DNA of 6,543 nt from an uncultured Collinsella sp. (GTDB lineage: Bacteria > Actinomycetota > Coriobacteriia > Coriobacteriales > Coriobacteriaceae), in the NCBI GenBank assembly GCA_900757235.1, contig CAAENB010000124.1, positions 1 through 6,543 of the forward strand, read 5' to 3'. The translations under genes and the position numbers were made by a program. Under the pieces are notes generated by a model, which was not told the DNA's origin, did not search any database, and saw only the letters and a program-made list of their open reading frames with translations. Shown piece after piece: positions 1 through 6,018 of this stretch. Each line of letters opens with the position of its first letter. Position 1 is the first letter of the stretch.

Positions 1-90
1 TGCATTTAACAGCGCGCCGGCCTTATCGTTTGGCTAACGAGACGGTCCCGTTATGAATTGAAGTTCGTTGCAGAAACTACGCTCGAAACG
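1..90. other. Downstream flank of the surface-protein gene
   Basis: Ninety bases after the TAG stop (plus 91-93). I see no gene, and no hairpin followed by a T run in the minus-strand direction, so the terminator of the surface gene is either weak or beyond the window edge. Confidence 0.5.
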
Positions 91-3000
91 CTACATCTGC
101 TTGCGACGACGATCGCCGAGCGTCACACCCGTGGCAACGAGCGTAATGCCGCCGATGACGAAGACCTCACCTGCAAGCGCGGAGGTATCGCCCGTCTGAG
201 CAAGTGCACCGTCCGTGGCCTTCTTCTTGGCGACAGGAGCCTTTGCGGCAGCCTGCGCAACCTGAGGCTTGGCCTGCAGCTCAGCCTTGGGATGATACTT
301 GTCGTACTCGGCCTGCGCGGCAGCCAGGGCATCCTTGGCATCGCCAAGCTCGGCAAGCGCGGCGGCATAGGCGTCGTTGGCATCGGACAGCTTGGCATCG
401 GCATCGCTCAGAGCAGCCTTGAGGCCAGCGGCGGCATCGACGGCGGCCTTATAGCGAGCGTAGGCAGCGTTCAGCTTGACCAGCTTCTCGTTGCCCGTCG
501 TGCCCGCGGCAAGGGATGCCTTGTGGTCGACAGCCTCAAGATCGGCCTTGAGCGCCTCGTCGTTGGCAAGCTCGGCCTTGGCCTTGACGATCTCGAGGTT
601 CGCATCGACGACGGCTTCGTTGGCGGCCTCGAGCTGCTTCTGGGCATCGGCGACACCGGCGACGGCAGCGTCATAGGCGGCCTTGGCGTCGTCGACCGCC
701 TTCTGGGCGCCGGCGAAGCGCTCGAAGGCCTTGTTTGCGCCGGCCAGCTCACCCTCGGCGGCCTTGGCCTTCGCCTGCGCGTCGGACAGGGCCTGCTTCT
801 TGGCATCAACTGCCTGCTTGGCGTCCGAAAGAGTGGTCGCGGCGTGCGTATCTGCGGCCCGAGCCTTGTCAACGCCAGCTTGGGCAGCGTCGTCGGCCTT
901 CTTGGCATCGTCAAGCGTGCCCTGCTTGTTCGCAAGGTCCGTCTTGGCGGCATCGCACTTGGCGGTAAGGTCCTTGACCGAAGCCGTGGCGTTGTCATAC
1001 GCCTCATTGGCCTGATCGGACTTTGCCTTGGCGGCATCGCGGGCGCTGCGAGCCTTCGCCTTGTGAGCAGCGGCATCGGCTGCCTTCGTCTTGCTGTCAG
1101 CAAGCGTGGCGTTTGCCTTATCGAGAGTTGCCTGGGCAGTAGCGGCCTCGCCCTTGGCGGCGTCGAGCTTGGTCTTGGGCGTCTTGACGTCGATACCCTT
1201 GAGTTTGGCTTCGGCAGCGTCGTATGCCATCTTCGCGGCGGCGGTGCCGGACTTGGCCTTCTCGTACTCGCCCTTGGCGGTGTTCACGTTCGTGTCGGCC
1301 GCGGTATAGGCGTCGCGAGTGCTTTCTTGCTTATCCAATGCGTTAGAATAAGCCGTTCCAGCAGTCCCGAAGTTCTTCTGCGCCTCTGCCAGCTTATTCT
1401 GAAGCTGCTTCAGCTGTTCCTTCTGCTCCTGCGTGCCGCCTGCGTTGTATGCGGAATCGATGTAGTCGTTCAGGAGCTTCTTGAACTCGGAGACAGTGAA
1501 ATCAGCCTGACTGTCAAAAGAGCTGTAATCGAAGATAGTTACCTCGGAATCGGTGTTCTTACCGCTACCAGTTGCGATGCCGATAGCCTTCGTGCCCGCA
1601 TCGATGATGTTGAGATAGTGCCCACACTCATGGTAGATGCTTTTGTAGTGCTGCCAGATATAGGAGGAATCATATCGATGGTTTCCAAGGTCACTATTCT
1701 TCTCGACGTACTTATCGAATGCCTCTTTTTCCTGAGTGTAGAGACCGGTATATGGCCAGCCTAGGGTGTCCTCAGTCTCGCCGCCGGTATATGCACCGCC
1801 ACCGCCAGCAAGATTTTCACCGTTATCCCAGTAGCAGTCCGAGTGTCCCCAGATGTTCGATGAATATGATGTATTAAGGGCGGCTGCCGCAGTCATGCGG
1901 AGGCTGACGCTGAGCGCCGACTGGCCGTTCGCCTTGCGGAGGTTGTTCTGGGTATCGAGATATGTCAGGGCGTTGCGCATCTGCTTCAAGGAAAGCGGGT
2001 TGGTGTCGCGAGACATGTCCTGATCGACGTACTGGTCATACCATTCGGCCTTGTCATCAGCACCGGTCAGCATCGACACGGCATCTTGGGCATTCTTTTT
2101 CTGCGTTGCCGTGAACTGGCTGCCGCCGATGATGTAGTTCATGAAGCCGAACATACCCTGGCTGATGACATTCTGGTCTACGGTCATGTTCGACTTGAGG
2201 TCGGCAATCTGCTGGTTAAGCTTGTCGACCTCGGCGTTTGCGGCGTCGTATGCATTGTGCGCGTCGGTTACTTCAGCACGAGCCTGATCGAACTCGTTGC
2301 TCTTCTGCTGACGAACCTCGACGAGTCGGTCGTACTCCGCCTTCTTGTCGGCCTCGGTCTGCTGCGCCTTCTCGTATGCGGCCTTGGCGGCGTCGCGCTC
2401 GCTGGCGGCGGCGTTGTACTCCTTGTTTGCCGCATCGTATGCAGACTGGGCAGATGCCACAGCAGCGTTGGCGGCGTTGGCCTTCTCCTGCGCGGCGGTG
2501 ACGGTAGTCTGCGCAGCCTGCAGGTTCGCCTGTGCGGTGGCGTCTGCAGTCGTCGCGGCATCGAGCGCGGCCTGCGCGGTCGCGAGCTCGCTGGCGGCAG
2601 TGACCTTGGCAGCCTCGAGCGCGTTCAAATCGATACCCGTGCCCGAGACAGCTGCATCGAGTGCAGCCTGCGCCTGGTCGAGCTTCTGCCGGGCGTTATC
2701 GCGCGCAGTGGTTGCGGCTGCGAGAGCAGCGGCAGTCTCCTGCTTCTTGGCTTGGGCGGAAGTCAGAGCGGCCTCAATGTCCTTCTTTTCCTGCTGGGCG
2801 CTGGCCTCGGCAGCCTTGGCCTGGTCCAGATTGGCCTGTGCAGTAGTAACGGCCTTATTGGCGTCATCGAGCTTTGCCTGCGCGTCCTCGACGGCCTTCT
2901 TGGCGGCCTCGTACTCGTCCATACCCATGGCCTCGAGCTTGGCCTGGGCATCATCGAGGGCCTTCTTGGCCTCATCCTGCTTTGCCTTGGCGTCCTTGAG

Positions 3001-3543
3001 CGCCTGGGTCTTATCCTCGACACTCTTGTTGGCTTGATCGAGCTGATCGTTCAGGTCGCCCAGCTTCTTCTGCTGCTGCTCGGTCTTTTCGACGGCGGCT
3101 TTGAGCTCGTCAATCTTCTCCTGGAGCGCGGCGACTTCTGCTGCGTTCTGCTCGATTTCGTTGTCGCTCACAGCCTGCGAGGCCTGATTCTTTTGCTGCT
3201 GCGCCTGCTTTTGAGACTGGCCCGCCGCATCGGCGTTCTTCTGGGCGGCATCGTAGGCGGCCTGAGCGTCCTTGAGCTGCTTTGCCGACTCCTCGGCCAG
3301 CTGGGCAGCCGTCTTTACGACCGCTTGGTTACCGGCGGCAACGGTGTTCTCTACAGAACTACCCCCCCCCTGAACAGAATCGCTGTTATCGGTTGACGGT
3401 GCGGCGATTGCCGCCAGCGGCGACATGAGCGGCTGAGCGATGAGGCCCGCCGTCAAAACGGTTGCGACGGCGCGGTTAGCAACGCCCTTGACGTTGACAG
3501 TCTTGGCCCGAGGCTCAAAGTGTTGTGGACTGTAGTTTGCCAT
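91..3543 (-). CDS. Sortase-anchored surface protein: coiled-coil stalk with central CAP (SCP/PR1) domain
   Basis: Seen in the sequence: 1150 aa, ATG at 3543 preceded by GGGAG six bases upstream. Residues 1-48 form a signal peptide (Arg/Lys-rich start, hydrophobic core, AIAA ending). Residues ~80-450 and ~703-1081 are Ala/Lys/Gln/Asp-rich helix with recurring A-x-A-x-L-D-x-A units (221, 235, 291, 323, 803), typical of coiled coil. Between them, ~516-657 matches a CAP domain: WGHSD with His567, GENLAGG with Glu576, the acidic helix EKEAF (605-609), and GHYLNIID with His642. Cys570 and Cys640 could form a disulfide. A Lys/Ala/Pro linker (1082-1110) leads to LAQTG (1114-1118), a hydrophobic segment (~1126-1143) and a DRRRKQM tail, a sortase sorting signal. 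Known: CAP domains are secreted and bind lipids or other ligands; bacterial roles vary. Inferred: a wall-attached protein presenting the CAP domain away from the cell, perhaps for adhesion. The ligand is unknown. Gene extent and architecture are firm; function is not. Confidence 0.93.
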   Translation of the reverse strand: MANYSPQHFEPRAKTVNVKGVANRAVATVLTAGLIAQPLMSPLAAIAAPSTDNSDSVQGGGSSVENTVAAGNQAVVKTAAQLAEESAKQLKDAQAAYDAAQKNADAAGQSQKQAQQQKNQASQAVSDNEIEQNAAEVAALQEKIDELKAAVEKTEQQQKKLGDLNDQLDQANKSVEDKTQALKDAKAKQDEAKKALDDAQAKLEAMGMDEYEAAKKAVEDAQAKLDDANKAVTTAQANLDQAKAAEASAQQEKKDIEAALTSAQAKKQETAAALAAATTARDNARQKLDQAQAALDAAVSGTGIDLNALEAAKVTAASELATAQAALDAATTADATAQANLQAAQTTVTAAQEKANAANAAVASAQSAYDAANKEYNAAASERDAAKAAYEKAQQTEADKKAEYDRLVEVRQQKSNEFDQARAEVTDAHNAYDAANAEVDKLNQQIADLKSNMTVDQNVISQGMFGFMNYIIGGSQFTATQKKNAQDAVSMLTGADDKAEWYDQYVDQDMSRDTNPLSLKQMRNALTYLDTQNNLRKANGQSALSVSLRMTAAAALNTSYSSNIWGHSDCYWDNGENLAGGGGAYTGGETEDTLGWPYTGLYTQEKEAFDKYVEKNSDLGNHRYDSSYIWQHYKSIYHECGHYLNIIDAGTKAIGIATGSGKNTDSEVTIFDYSSFDSQADFTVSEFKKLLNDYIDSAYNAGGTQEQKEQLKQLQNKLAEAQKNFGTAGTAYSNALDKQESTRDAYTAADTNVNTAKGEYEKAKSGTAAAKMAYDAAEAKLKGIDVKTPKTKLDAAKGEAATAQATLDKANATLADSKTKAADAAAHKAKARSARDAAKAKSDQANEAYDNATASVKDLTAKCDAAKTDLANKQGTLDDAKKADDAAQAGVDKARAADTHAATTLSDAKQAVDAKKQALSDAQAKAKAAEGELAGANKAFERFAGAQKAVDDAKAAYDAAVAGVADAQKQLEAANEAVVDANLEIVKAKAELANDEALKADLEAVDHKASLAAGTTGNEKLVKLNAAYARYKAAVDAAAGLKAALSDADAKLSDANDAYAAALAELGDAKDALAAAQAEYDKYHPKAELQAKPQVAQAAAKAPVAKKKATDGALAQTGDTSALAGEVFVIGGITLVATGVTLGDRRRKQM
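190..204 (-). other. LAQTG cell-wall sorting motif
   Basis: The codons CTT GCT CAG ACG GGC give Leu-Ala-Gln-Thr-Gly at residues 1114-1118, followed by an aspartate, a hydrophobic stretch and an RRRK tail at the C-terminus. This order is diagnostic of sortase substrates. Alanine replaces the usual proline; LAxTG is the known preference of class E sortases of actinobacteria. No sortase gene lies in this window. Confidence 0.85.
1573..1998 (-). other. CAP/SCP-PR1 domain region of the surface protein
   Basis: Encodes residues ~516-657. The expected CAP tetrad can be placed as His567, Glu576, one of Glu605/Glu607 and His642, so the cavity residues look intact. GHYLNIID followed by AIGIATG fits the family's signature of a conserved His strand followed by a glycine-rich strand. 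Domain edges are estimates. Base composition here is lower in GC than in the flanking coiled-coil segments. Confidence 0.8.
3362..3370 (-). repeat. Homopolymeric G9 tract inside the surface-protein gene (candidate phase switch)
   Basis: Nine C on the plus strand are nine G in the coding strand, spanning the end of codon 58 to codon 61 (Gln-Gly-Gly-Gly), about ten residues after the signal peptide. With G10 (or G7) the frame reads TAG directly after the tract. With G8 it reads GTA GTT CTG TAG. Only G6, G9 or G12 keep the full protein. Tracts this long in the early coding part of surface genes are classic slipped-strand sites; variation here is an inference. Confidence 0.7.
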
Positions 3544-3569
3544 GGCTTTCTCCCTTTGACACGGATGTA

Positions 3570-3597
3570 TCCATACGTATCAAACGGTAGCTGTCGA
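3570..3597 (-). promoter_or_regulatory. Weak candidate promoter for the surface-protein gene
   Basis: On the minus strand TCGACA (plus 3592-3597, five of six bases of TTGACA) is followed after 16 bases by TATGGA (plus 3570-3575), which matches only the TAT of the -10 consensus. It sits about 27 bases upstream of the ATG at 3543. The -10 match is poor, so this is only the best candidate found by eye in the leader. Confidence 0.22.
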
Positions 3598-3608
3598 TTT
3601 TTGAATTC

Positions 3609-3620
3609 TGTTGCGCAACA
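3609..3620. promoter_or_regulatory. 12-bp perfect palindrome, candidate operator
   Basis: TGTTGCGCAACA reads the same on both strands and lies in the divergent intergenic region, 66 bases upstream of the surface-protein start and directly upstream of its candidate -35 box. Its size and symmetry suit a homodimeric helix-turn-helix repressor or activator. No regulator gene is in the window, so the binding protein is unknown. Confidence 0.35.
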
Positions 3621-3775
3621 TTGGCGACCAGCGTATTTTTTGAAATTCACGCTCTCGTGCTTCACAGTTTCGTCACATTTGAAGGAGCTGGTGCATCATA
3701 TTCTCGCGGGATGGAATTGAGCCTGTGATTTGCATTTGCTCCCGCGTCATCCGCCCTATCGGATTCCGCATCCAA

Positions 3776-3804
3776 CAGACACCCCGCCCGCCACGGTGTA
3801 GAGT
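3776..3804 (+). promoter_or_regulatory. Candidate sigma-70-type promoter for the DUF389 gene
   Basis: CAGACA (3776-3781, keeps GACA of TTGACA) and TAGAGT (3799-3804, four of six of TATAAT) are separated by 17 bases. Transcription would begin near 3811, leaving a leader of about 40 bases before the ATG at 3851. The match is moderate and the call is by eye. Confidence 0.35.
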
Positions 3805-3850
3805 TAGGACAACGGGCGCGTTGCGCGGACCGCGCTGGAACGAGGTGGAC

Positions 3851-4990
3851 ATGGAACTCGATAGACAACAGCTCAAGCGACTGCGTGAACGCCATCACCG
3901 GCGCCACGGCATCCGCCCTGCCCATAGTGAGGCTGCCGAGCAGGCTGGTCGCTTTTTAAAGCACGCGTTCAACATTCGCGAGGGACGCGCGCCCTATCAC
4001 GTGATCCGCAAGCGTTTTGTAAACGGAGCGCGTCTGACTGGCTCCCACCTATGCATCCTCATCATCGCCATGCTCATCGCAAGCATCGGCCTCGATATCG
4101 ACTCGGACATCGCCATCGTGGGCGCCATGCTCATCTGCCCGCTCATGGGCTCGGTTCTTGCCATGGCATACGGCATTGCCACGCTCGACCGCGAGATTAC
4201 CGTCGAAGCCGTCGCCGGCCTTGCGCTGCAAATGGCCTTTTGCCTGGTCACGTCCACGCTGTATTTTAAGCTCTCGCCCCTTGGCACCACCACTGCCGCC
4301 ATCATCGACAATTCGACACCGACTGTGTGGGACCTTGCCGTCGCGCTCGCGGGCGGCTTTGCGGGCGGCCTGGGCAACTCGCGCGACCAGGAACCCGCCA
4401 CGCTCATCGCCGGCGTAGCCGTGGCGACCGCGCTCATGCCGCCCCTGTGCGCGGCGGGCTACGGCATCGCCATTGCAAGCGGATCGCTGTTTCTCTCGGC
4501 GCTCTACGAGTTTGGCATCAACGTGGTCTTTATCGCACTGGCTGCCGAAGCCGTGCTGCTTCTTTTACGTGTACCGCTCAAGCGCGACCTGAACGGCGAC
4601 GGCATCGTGACCGCCGAGGAAAACGCCGAGGTCGACGAGCTGTCACGCAAGGTGCGCCGCCGCATTATTGTGGGCACGGCGATCTTTGCCATCCCCTGCA
4701 TCGTTATGACCGCGGGGTCTATTGGCTCGGCGCAGGCCGGCGTGCAGGACGGCTACGGCGTCACCGAAACCACACGCGAGCTTGCCGCGGTGCTGCCGGG
4801 CTTTAAAGATTACACCGTCGCCGTCGAGACCTCGGCCACCGAGGGCGACGAGGAGGGCATCGTCGAGCGCGAGATTGTCGCCCATGTGACAACGAGCGAG
4901 GCGCTCGGGGCGCACGACCGCCACGTCGCCCGCAAGCTCATCGACCTCAACGTGCCCGAACTCGATCGCGTGGAGTTCGATGTGAAGTGA
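3851..4990 (+). CDS. DUF389 family polytopic membrane protein with an EF-hand-like loop
   Basis: I read 379 aa from ATG 3851, which has AGG (3843-3845) five bases upstream. A GTG at 3725 would add 42 Arg/Pro/Cys-rich residues unlike a membrane protein start, so I reject it. Residues 1-60 are a basic cytosolic segment. Then follow about seven hydrophobic helices: ~63-80, 86-110, 117-137, 160-176, 183-205, 211-239 and 272-292. GSHLCILIIAMLIASIGLDIDSD and IVGAMLICPLMG (from residue 65) are the hallmark of DUF389 (PF04087). A conserved-looking GGFAGGLGNSR lies at 168-178. Residues 246-257 (DLNGDGIVTAEE) match an EF-hand calcium loop with acidic or polar residues at positions 1, 3, 5 and 12 and Gly at 6. 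The tail after ~295 is soluble and acidic. The family has no settled function; transport or channel activity is a guess. Divergent from the surface gene and convergent with the next gene, so probably monocistronic. Confidence 0.9.
   Translation: MELDRQQLKRLRERHHRRHGIRPAHSEAAEQAGRFLKHAFNIREGRAPYHVIRKRFVNGARLTGSHLCILIIAMLIASIGLDIDSDIAIVGAMLICPLMGSVLAMAYGIATLDREITVEAVAGLALQMAFCLVTSTLYFKLSPLGTTTAAIIDNSTPTVWDLAVALAGGFAGGLGNSRDQEPATLIAGVAVATALMPPLCAAGYGIAIASGSLFLSALYEFGINVVFIALAAEAVLLLLRVPLKRDLNGDGIVTAEENAEVDELSRKVRRRIIVGTAIFAIPCIVMTAGSIGSAQAGVQDGYGVTETTRELAAVLPGFKDYTVAVETSATEGDEEGIVEREIVAHVTTSEALGAHDRHVARKLIDLNVPELDRVEFDVK
4586..4621 (+). other. EF-hand-like calcium-binding loop within the DUF389 protein
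   Basis: Twelve codons give Asp246-Leu-Asn-Gly-Asp-Gly-Ile-Val-Thr-Ala-Glu-Glu257. This meets the canonical loop pattern: Asp at 1, Asn at 3, Asp at 5, Gly at 6, a hydrophobic residue at 8, Glu at 12. It falls in the charged segment between two predicted membrane helices (~211-239 and ~272-292). Calcium binding is inferred from the pattern only, and a single unpaired loop may not bind. Confidence 0.55.
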
Positions 4991-5065
4991 TGCCGGCGCG
5001 GGATGAATGCTCGCACGGACGCAAGTTACGACGAGGCGCAGACGCGATACGGACACGAGCAAATT

Positions 5066-5105
5066 GCGGGGTGCAGTTCACACCCGAGCCCCGCTCGCTG
5101 TTTTA
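5066..5105 (+). terminator. Hairpin between convergent genes, likely rho-independent terminator
   Basis: GCGGGG (5066-5071) pairs with CCCCGC (5089-5094) and, after six bases, is followed by TTTTATT from 5101. An alternative inner stem, GGGTG/CACCC, is possible. It lies 75 bases after the DUF389 stop and just past the stop of the opposing gene, so it may end transcription from both sides. The T run is separated from the stem, which makes it a moderate terminator. Confidence 0.55.
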
Positions 5106-5115
5106 TTGCCGTGAA

Positions 5116-5565
5116 TCAGACGTCCGCATCGACATCGCCTGACTCCACCGTAAACGCCGGATCGGTGCTCACAAGATAAAATCGGGTCACCTTAGTATTT
5201 CTAATTAGGTAAATCTGCCCCTGATTGCGTCGGCGCGATATATACGCAACGTGAACCGTGCCGAATTCTTCGCCGTTTTCCTTCTTTAATACCAGGATAT
5301 TGGGATCATCCGTACGCTTAAACTGCCCGTCAACGCAGCTGCCGTCTTTGTCGACCAGTTGCCAACGATGGTTATCCTCTTCAAGAAAGGCCAGGGTTTC
5401 CAGACTTGTTTTGTCATCCCGATAGTAACCGTCAATGGCAAAGCCTTCGGAAACGCATTCCTGCATATAGGATGTTTCTCGATTTATAGCAAGCTGCCCT
5501 GCAGCGCCCAGGAGCACAGCCAGGCAAACCACTGCAAGGGTTATCGAAATAACACGGCGATCCAT
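5116..5565 (-). CDS. Small secreted or membrane-tethered protein of unknown function
   Basis: 149 aa, not recognised. Residues 5-27 form one hydrophobic helix after MDRR, giving a signal anchor or signal peptide. Cys14 lies inside the hydrophobic core without a lipobox, so it is not a lipoprotein. The remaining ~120 residues are polar with alternating hydrophobic positions (QLVDKDGSCVDGQF, NILVLKK, GTVHVAYIS, GQIYLI, VTRFYLV), which suggests a small beta-barrel or beta-sandwich outside the membrane. Cys37 and Cys77 could form a disulfide there. The N-terminal helix supports the ATG at 5565, although no good Shine-Dalgarno precedes it. Composition is visibly AT-richer than DUF389: hand counts of 60-base lines give 40-53% GC against 73% for one DUF389 line. 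This could reflect acquisition or relaxed selection. It faces DUF389 end to end and has its own long upstream region, so it is probably transcribed alone. Confidence 0.75.
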   Translation of the reverse strand: MDRRVISITLAVVCLAVLLGAAGQLAINRETSYMQECVSEGFAIDGYYRDDKTSLETLAFLEEDNHRWQLVDKDGSCVDGQFKRTDDPNILVLKKENGEEFGTVHVAYISRRRNQGQIYLIRNTKVTRFYLVSTDPAFTVESGDVDADV

Positions 5566-5608
5566 GTTAGCCCAACCGATAGTTGTTTAACGGAGCACGA
5601 AACATACC

Positions 5609-5710
5609 TGGAACCTCCGATATCAGGGCAAACGTCACCTACGGCCTGCCGGCAATCATATGTTTCCAACATCAAACCATATGGTTACAACTCGTTGGAG
5701 ATAGGTTCCA
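5609..5710. repeat. Nested inverted repeats upstream of the small secreted-protein gene
   Basis: TGGAACCT (5609-5616) and AGGTTCCA (5703-5710) are perfect inverted repeats. Inside them, CCAAC (5666-5670) pairs with GTTGG (5694-5698), and within that lies the 12-bp palindrome AACCATATGGTT (5675-5686). This could be a folded leader of the minus-strand gene starting at 5565 or a protein-binding site. Arms of 5 to 8 bp across this distance can occur by chance; the 12-bp palindrome is the stronger part. Confidence 0.35.
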
Positions 5711-5798
5711 TAAACGGACAGTAATTTGCGGCGAACGGCTACACCTGTTCATTAACTCAGGGTTCCGAGGGCAGTTTTTGGTGCCACCGAGACGTCGT

Positions 5799-5929
5799 TT
5801 TCGGAAGTATGCGGCAAATTCCGGAACTCTTGAGCACATCCTGGTTTTTCGCCAATAAAACCGCAGGTACAGAGCTTGGATATATCCGGTGTGCTCGGCC
5901 TATTCAGATTTTGCCGCATACTTCCGAAA
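5799..5929. repeat. 131-bp palindromic element with 20-bp perfect inverted ends (MITE-like or RNA-forming)
   Basis: The left end TTTCGGAAGTATGCGGCAAA (5799-5818) is repeated exactly in reverse complement at 5910-5929. Moving inward, both arms have 13 bases with only partial pairing, then a second perfect pair, GAGCACA (5832-5838) with TGTGCTC (5890-5896). At the left of the centre, CCTGGTTTT (5840-5848) can pair with AAAAC-CG-CAGG (5857-5867, two-base bulge), and GGATATATCC (5878-5887) is its own palindrome. The equal 13-base spacing on both sides shows the element is one long, partly decayed palindrome. I see no open frame or clear target-site duplication. It could be a miniature inverted-repeat element, an intergenic dispersed repeat, or a structured RNA. 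Confidence 0.7.
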
Positions 5930-5981
5930 TCTAAGTTCGCAAAGGGTGATAGTTAGGGCGTTTACGCAACAGATGTCCAGC

Positions 5982-6018
5982 AAAAACGGGTGGTAGCCGG
6001 TACGGCTACCACCCGTTT
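5982..6018 (-). terminator. Strong rho-independent terminator of the acyl-CoA dehydratase activase-related gene
   Basis: A perfect 16-bp stem (5984-5999 with 6003-6018) is closed by a three-base loop. Read on the minus strand, it follows the TAA at 6047-6049 by about 28 bases and ends in TTTTT (plus 5982-5986). The core of the stem is GGGTGGTAGCC with its complement. It insulates the minus-strand gene from the region below 5980. Confidence 0.88.

Larger units (their letters stand above)
3544..3850. other. Divergent intergenic region (307 bp) between the surface protein and DUF389 genes
   Basis: No credible gene. It holds the ribosome binding site and leader of the minus-strand surface gene (GGGAG, plus 3550-3554), a palindrome at 3609-3620, smaller symmetric motifs (GGAT-GT-ATCC at 3563-3572 and ATACGTAT at 3573-3580), and a candidate plus-strand promoter at 3776-3804. 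The part next to the surface gene is AT-richer than the part next to DUF389. Confidence 0.7.

Noticed and set aside
58..1764. Long plus-strand open frame (568 codons) opposite the surface-protein gene
   Set aside because: It is the mirror of alanine-rich GCC/GCG codons, giving Gly/Leu-rich low-complexity protein. It lacks a ribosome binding site and a domain, and the minus strand has a full domain architecture.
2086..3396. Long plus-strand open frame (436 codons) opposite the N-terminal arm
   Set aside because: Same cause: a Leu/Gly/Val-rich translation antisense to coiled-coil codons, without recognisable domains.
91..3543. CRISPR array or tandem DNA repeat in the repetitive coiled-coil region
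   Set aside because: The periodicity is at the amino-acid level (heptad-type Ala pattern). The DNA units vary in length and sequence, and there are no constant repeats with unique spacers.
3453..3665. Minus-strand 70-codon frame overlapping the surface-gene start
   Set aside because: It runs through the leader and over the signal-peptide codons in another frame, and shows no family features.
3682..3720. AAGGAG followed by GTG and a very short open frame, a possible leader peptide
   Set aside because: The spacing is only three bases, the peptide has nine residues, and there is no attenuator-like structure after it.
3725..3850. GTG-started N-terminal extension of the DUF389 protein
   Set aside because: The 42 extra residues are Arg/Pro-rich and not family-like, a candidate promoter lies inside the stretch, and ATG 3851 has a better-placed AGG.
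5583..5858. Plus-strand frames in the gap (5359-5724 and 5583-5858)
   Set aside because: They cross the inverted repeats, lack ribosome binding sites and give no coherent protein.
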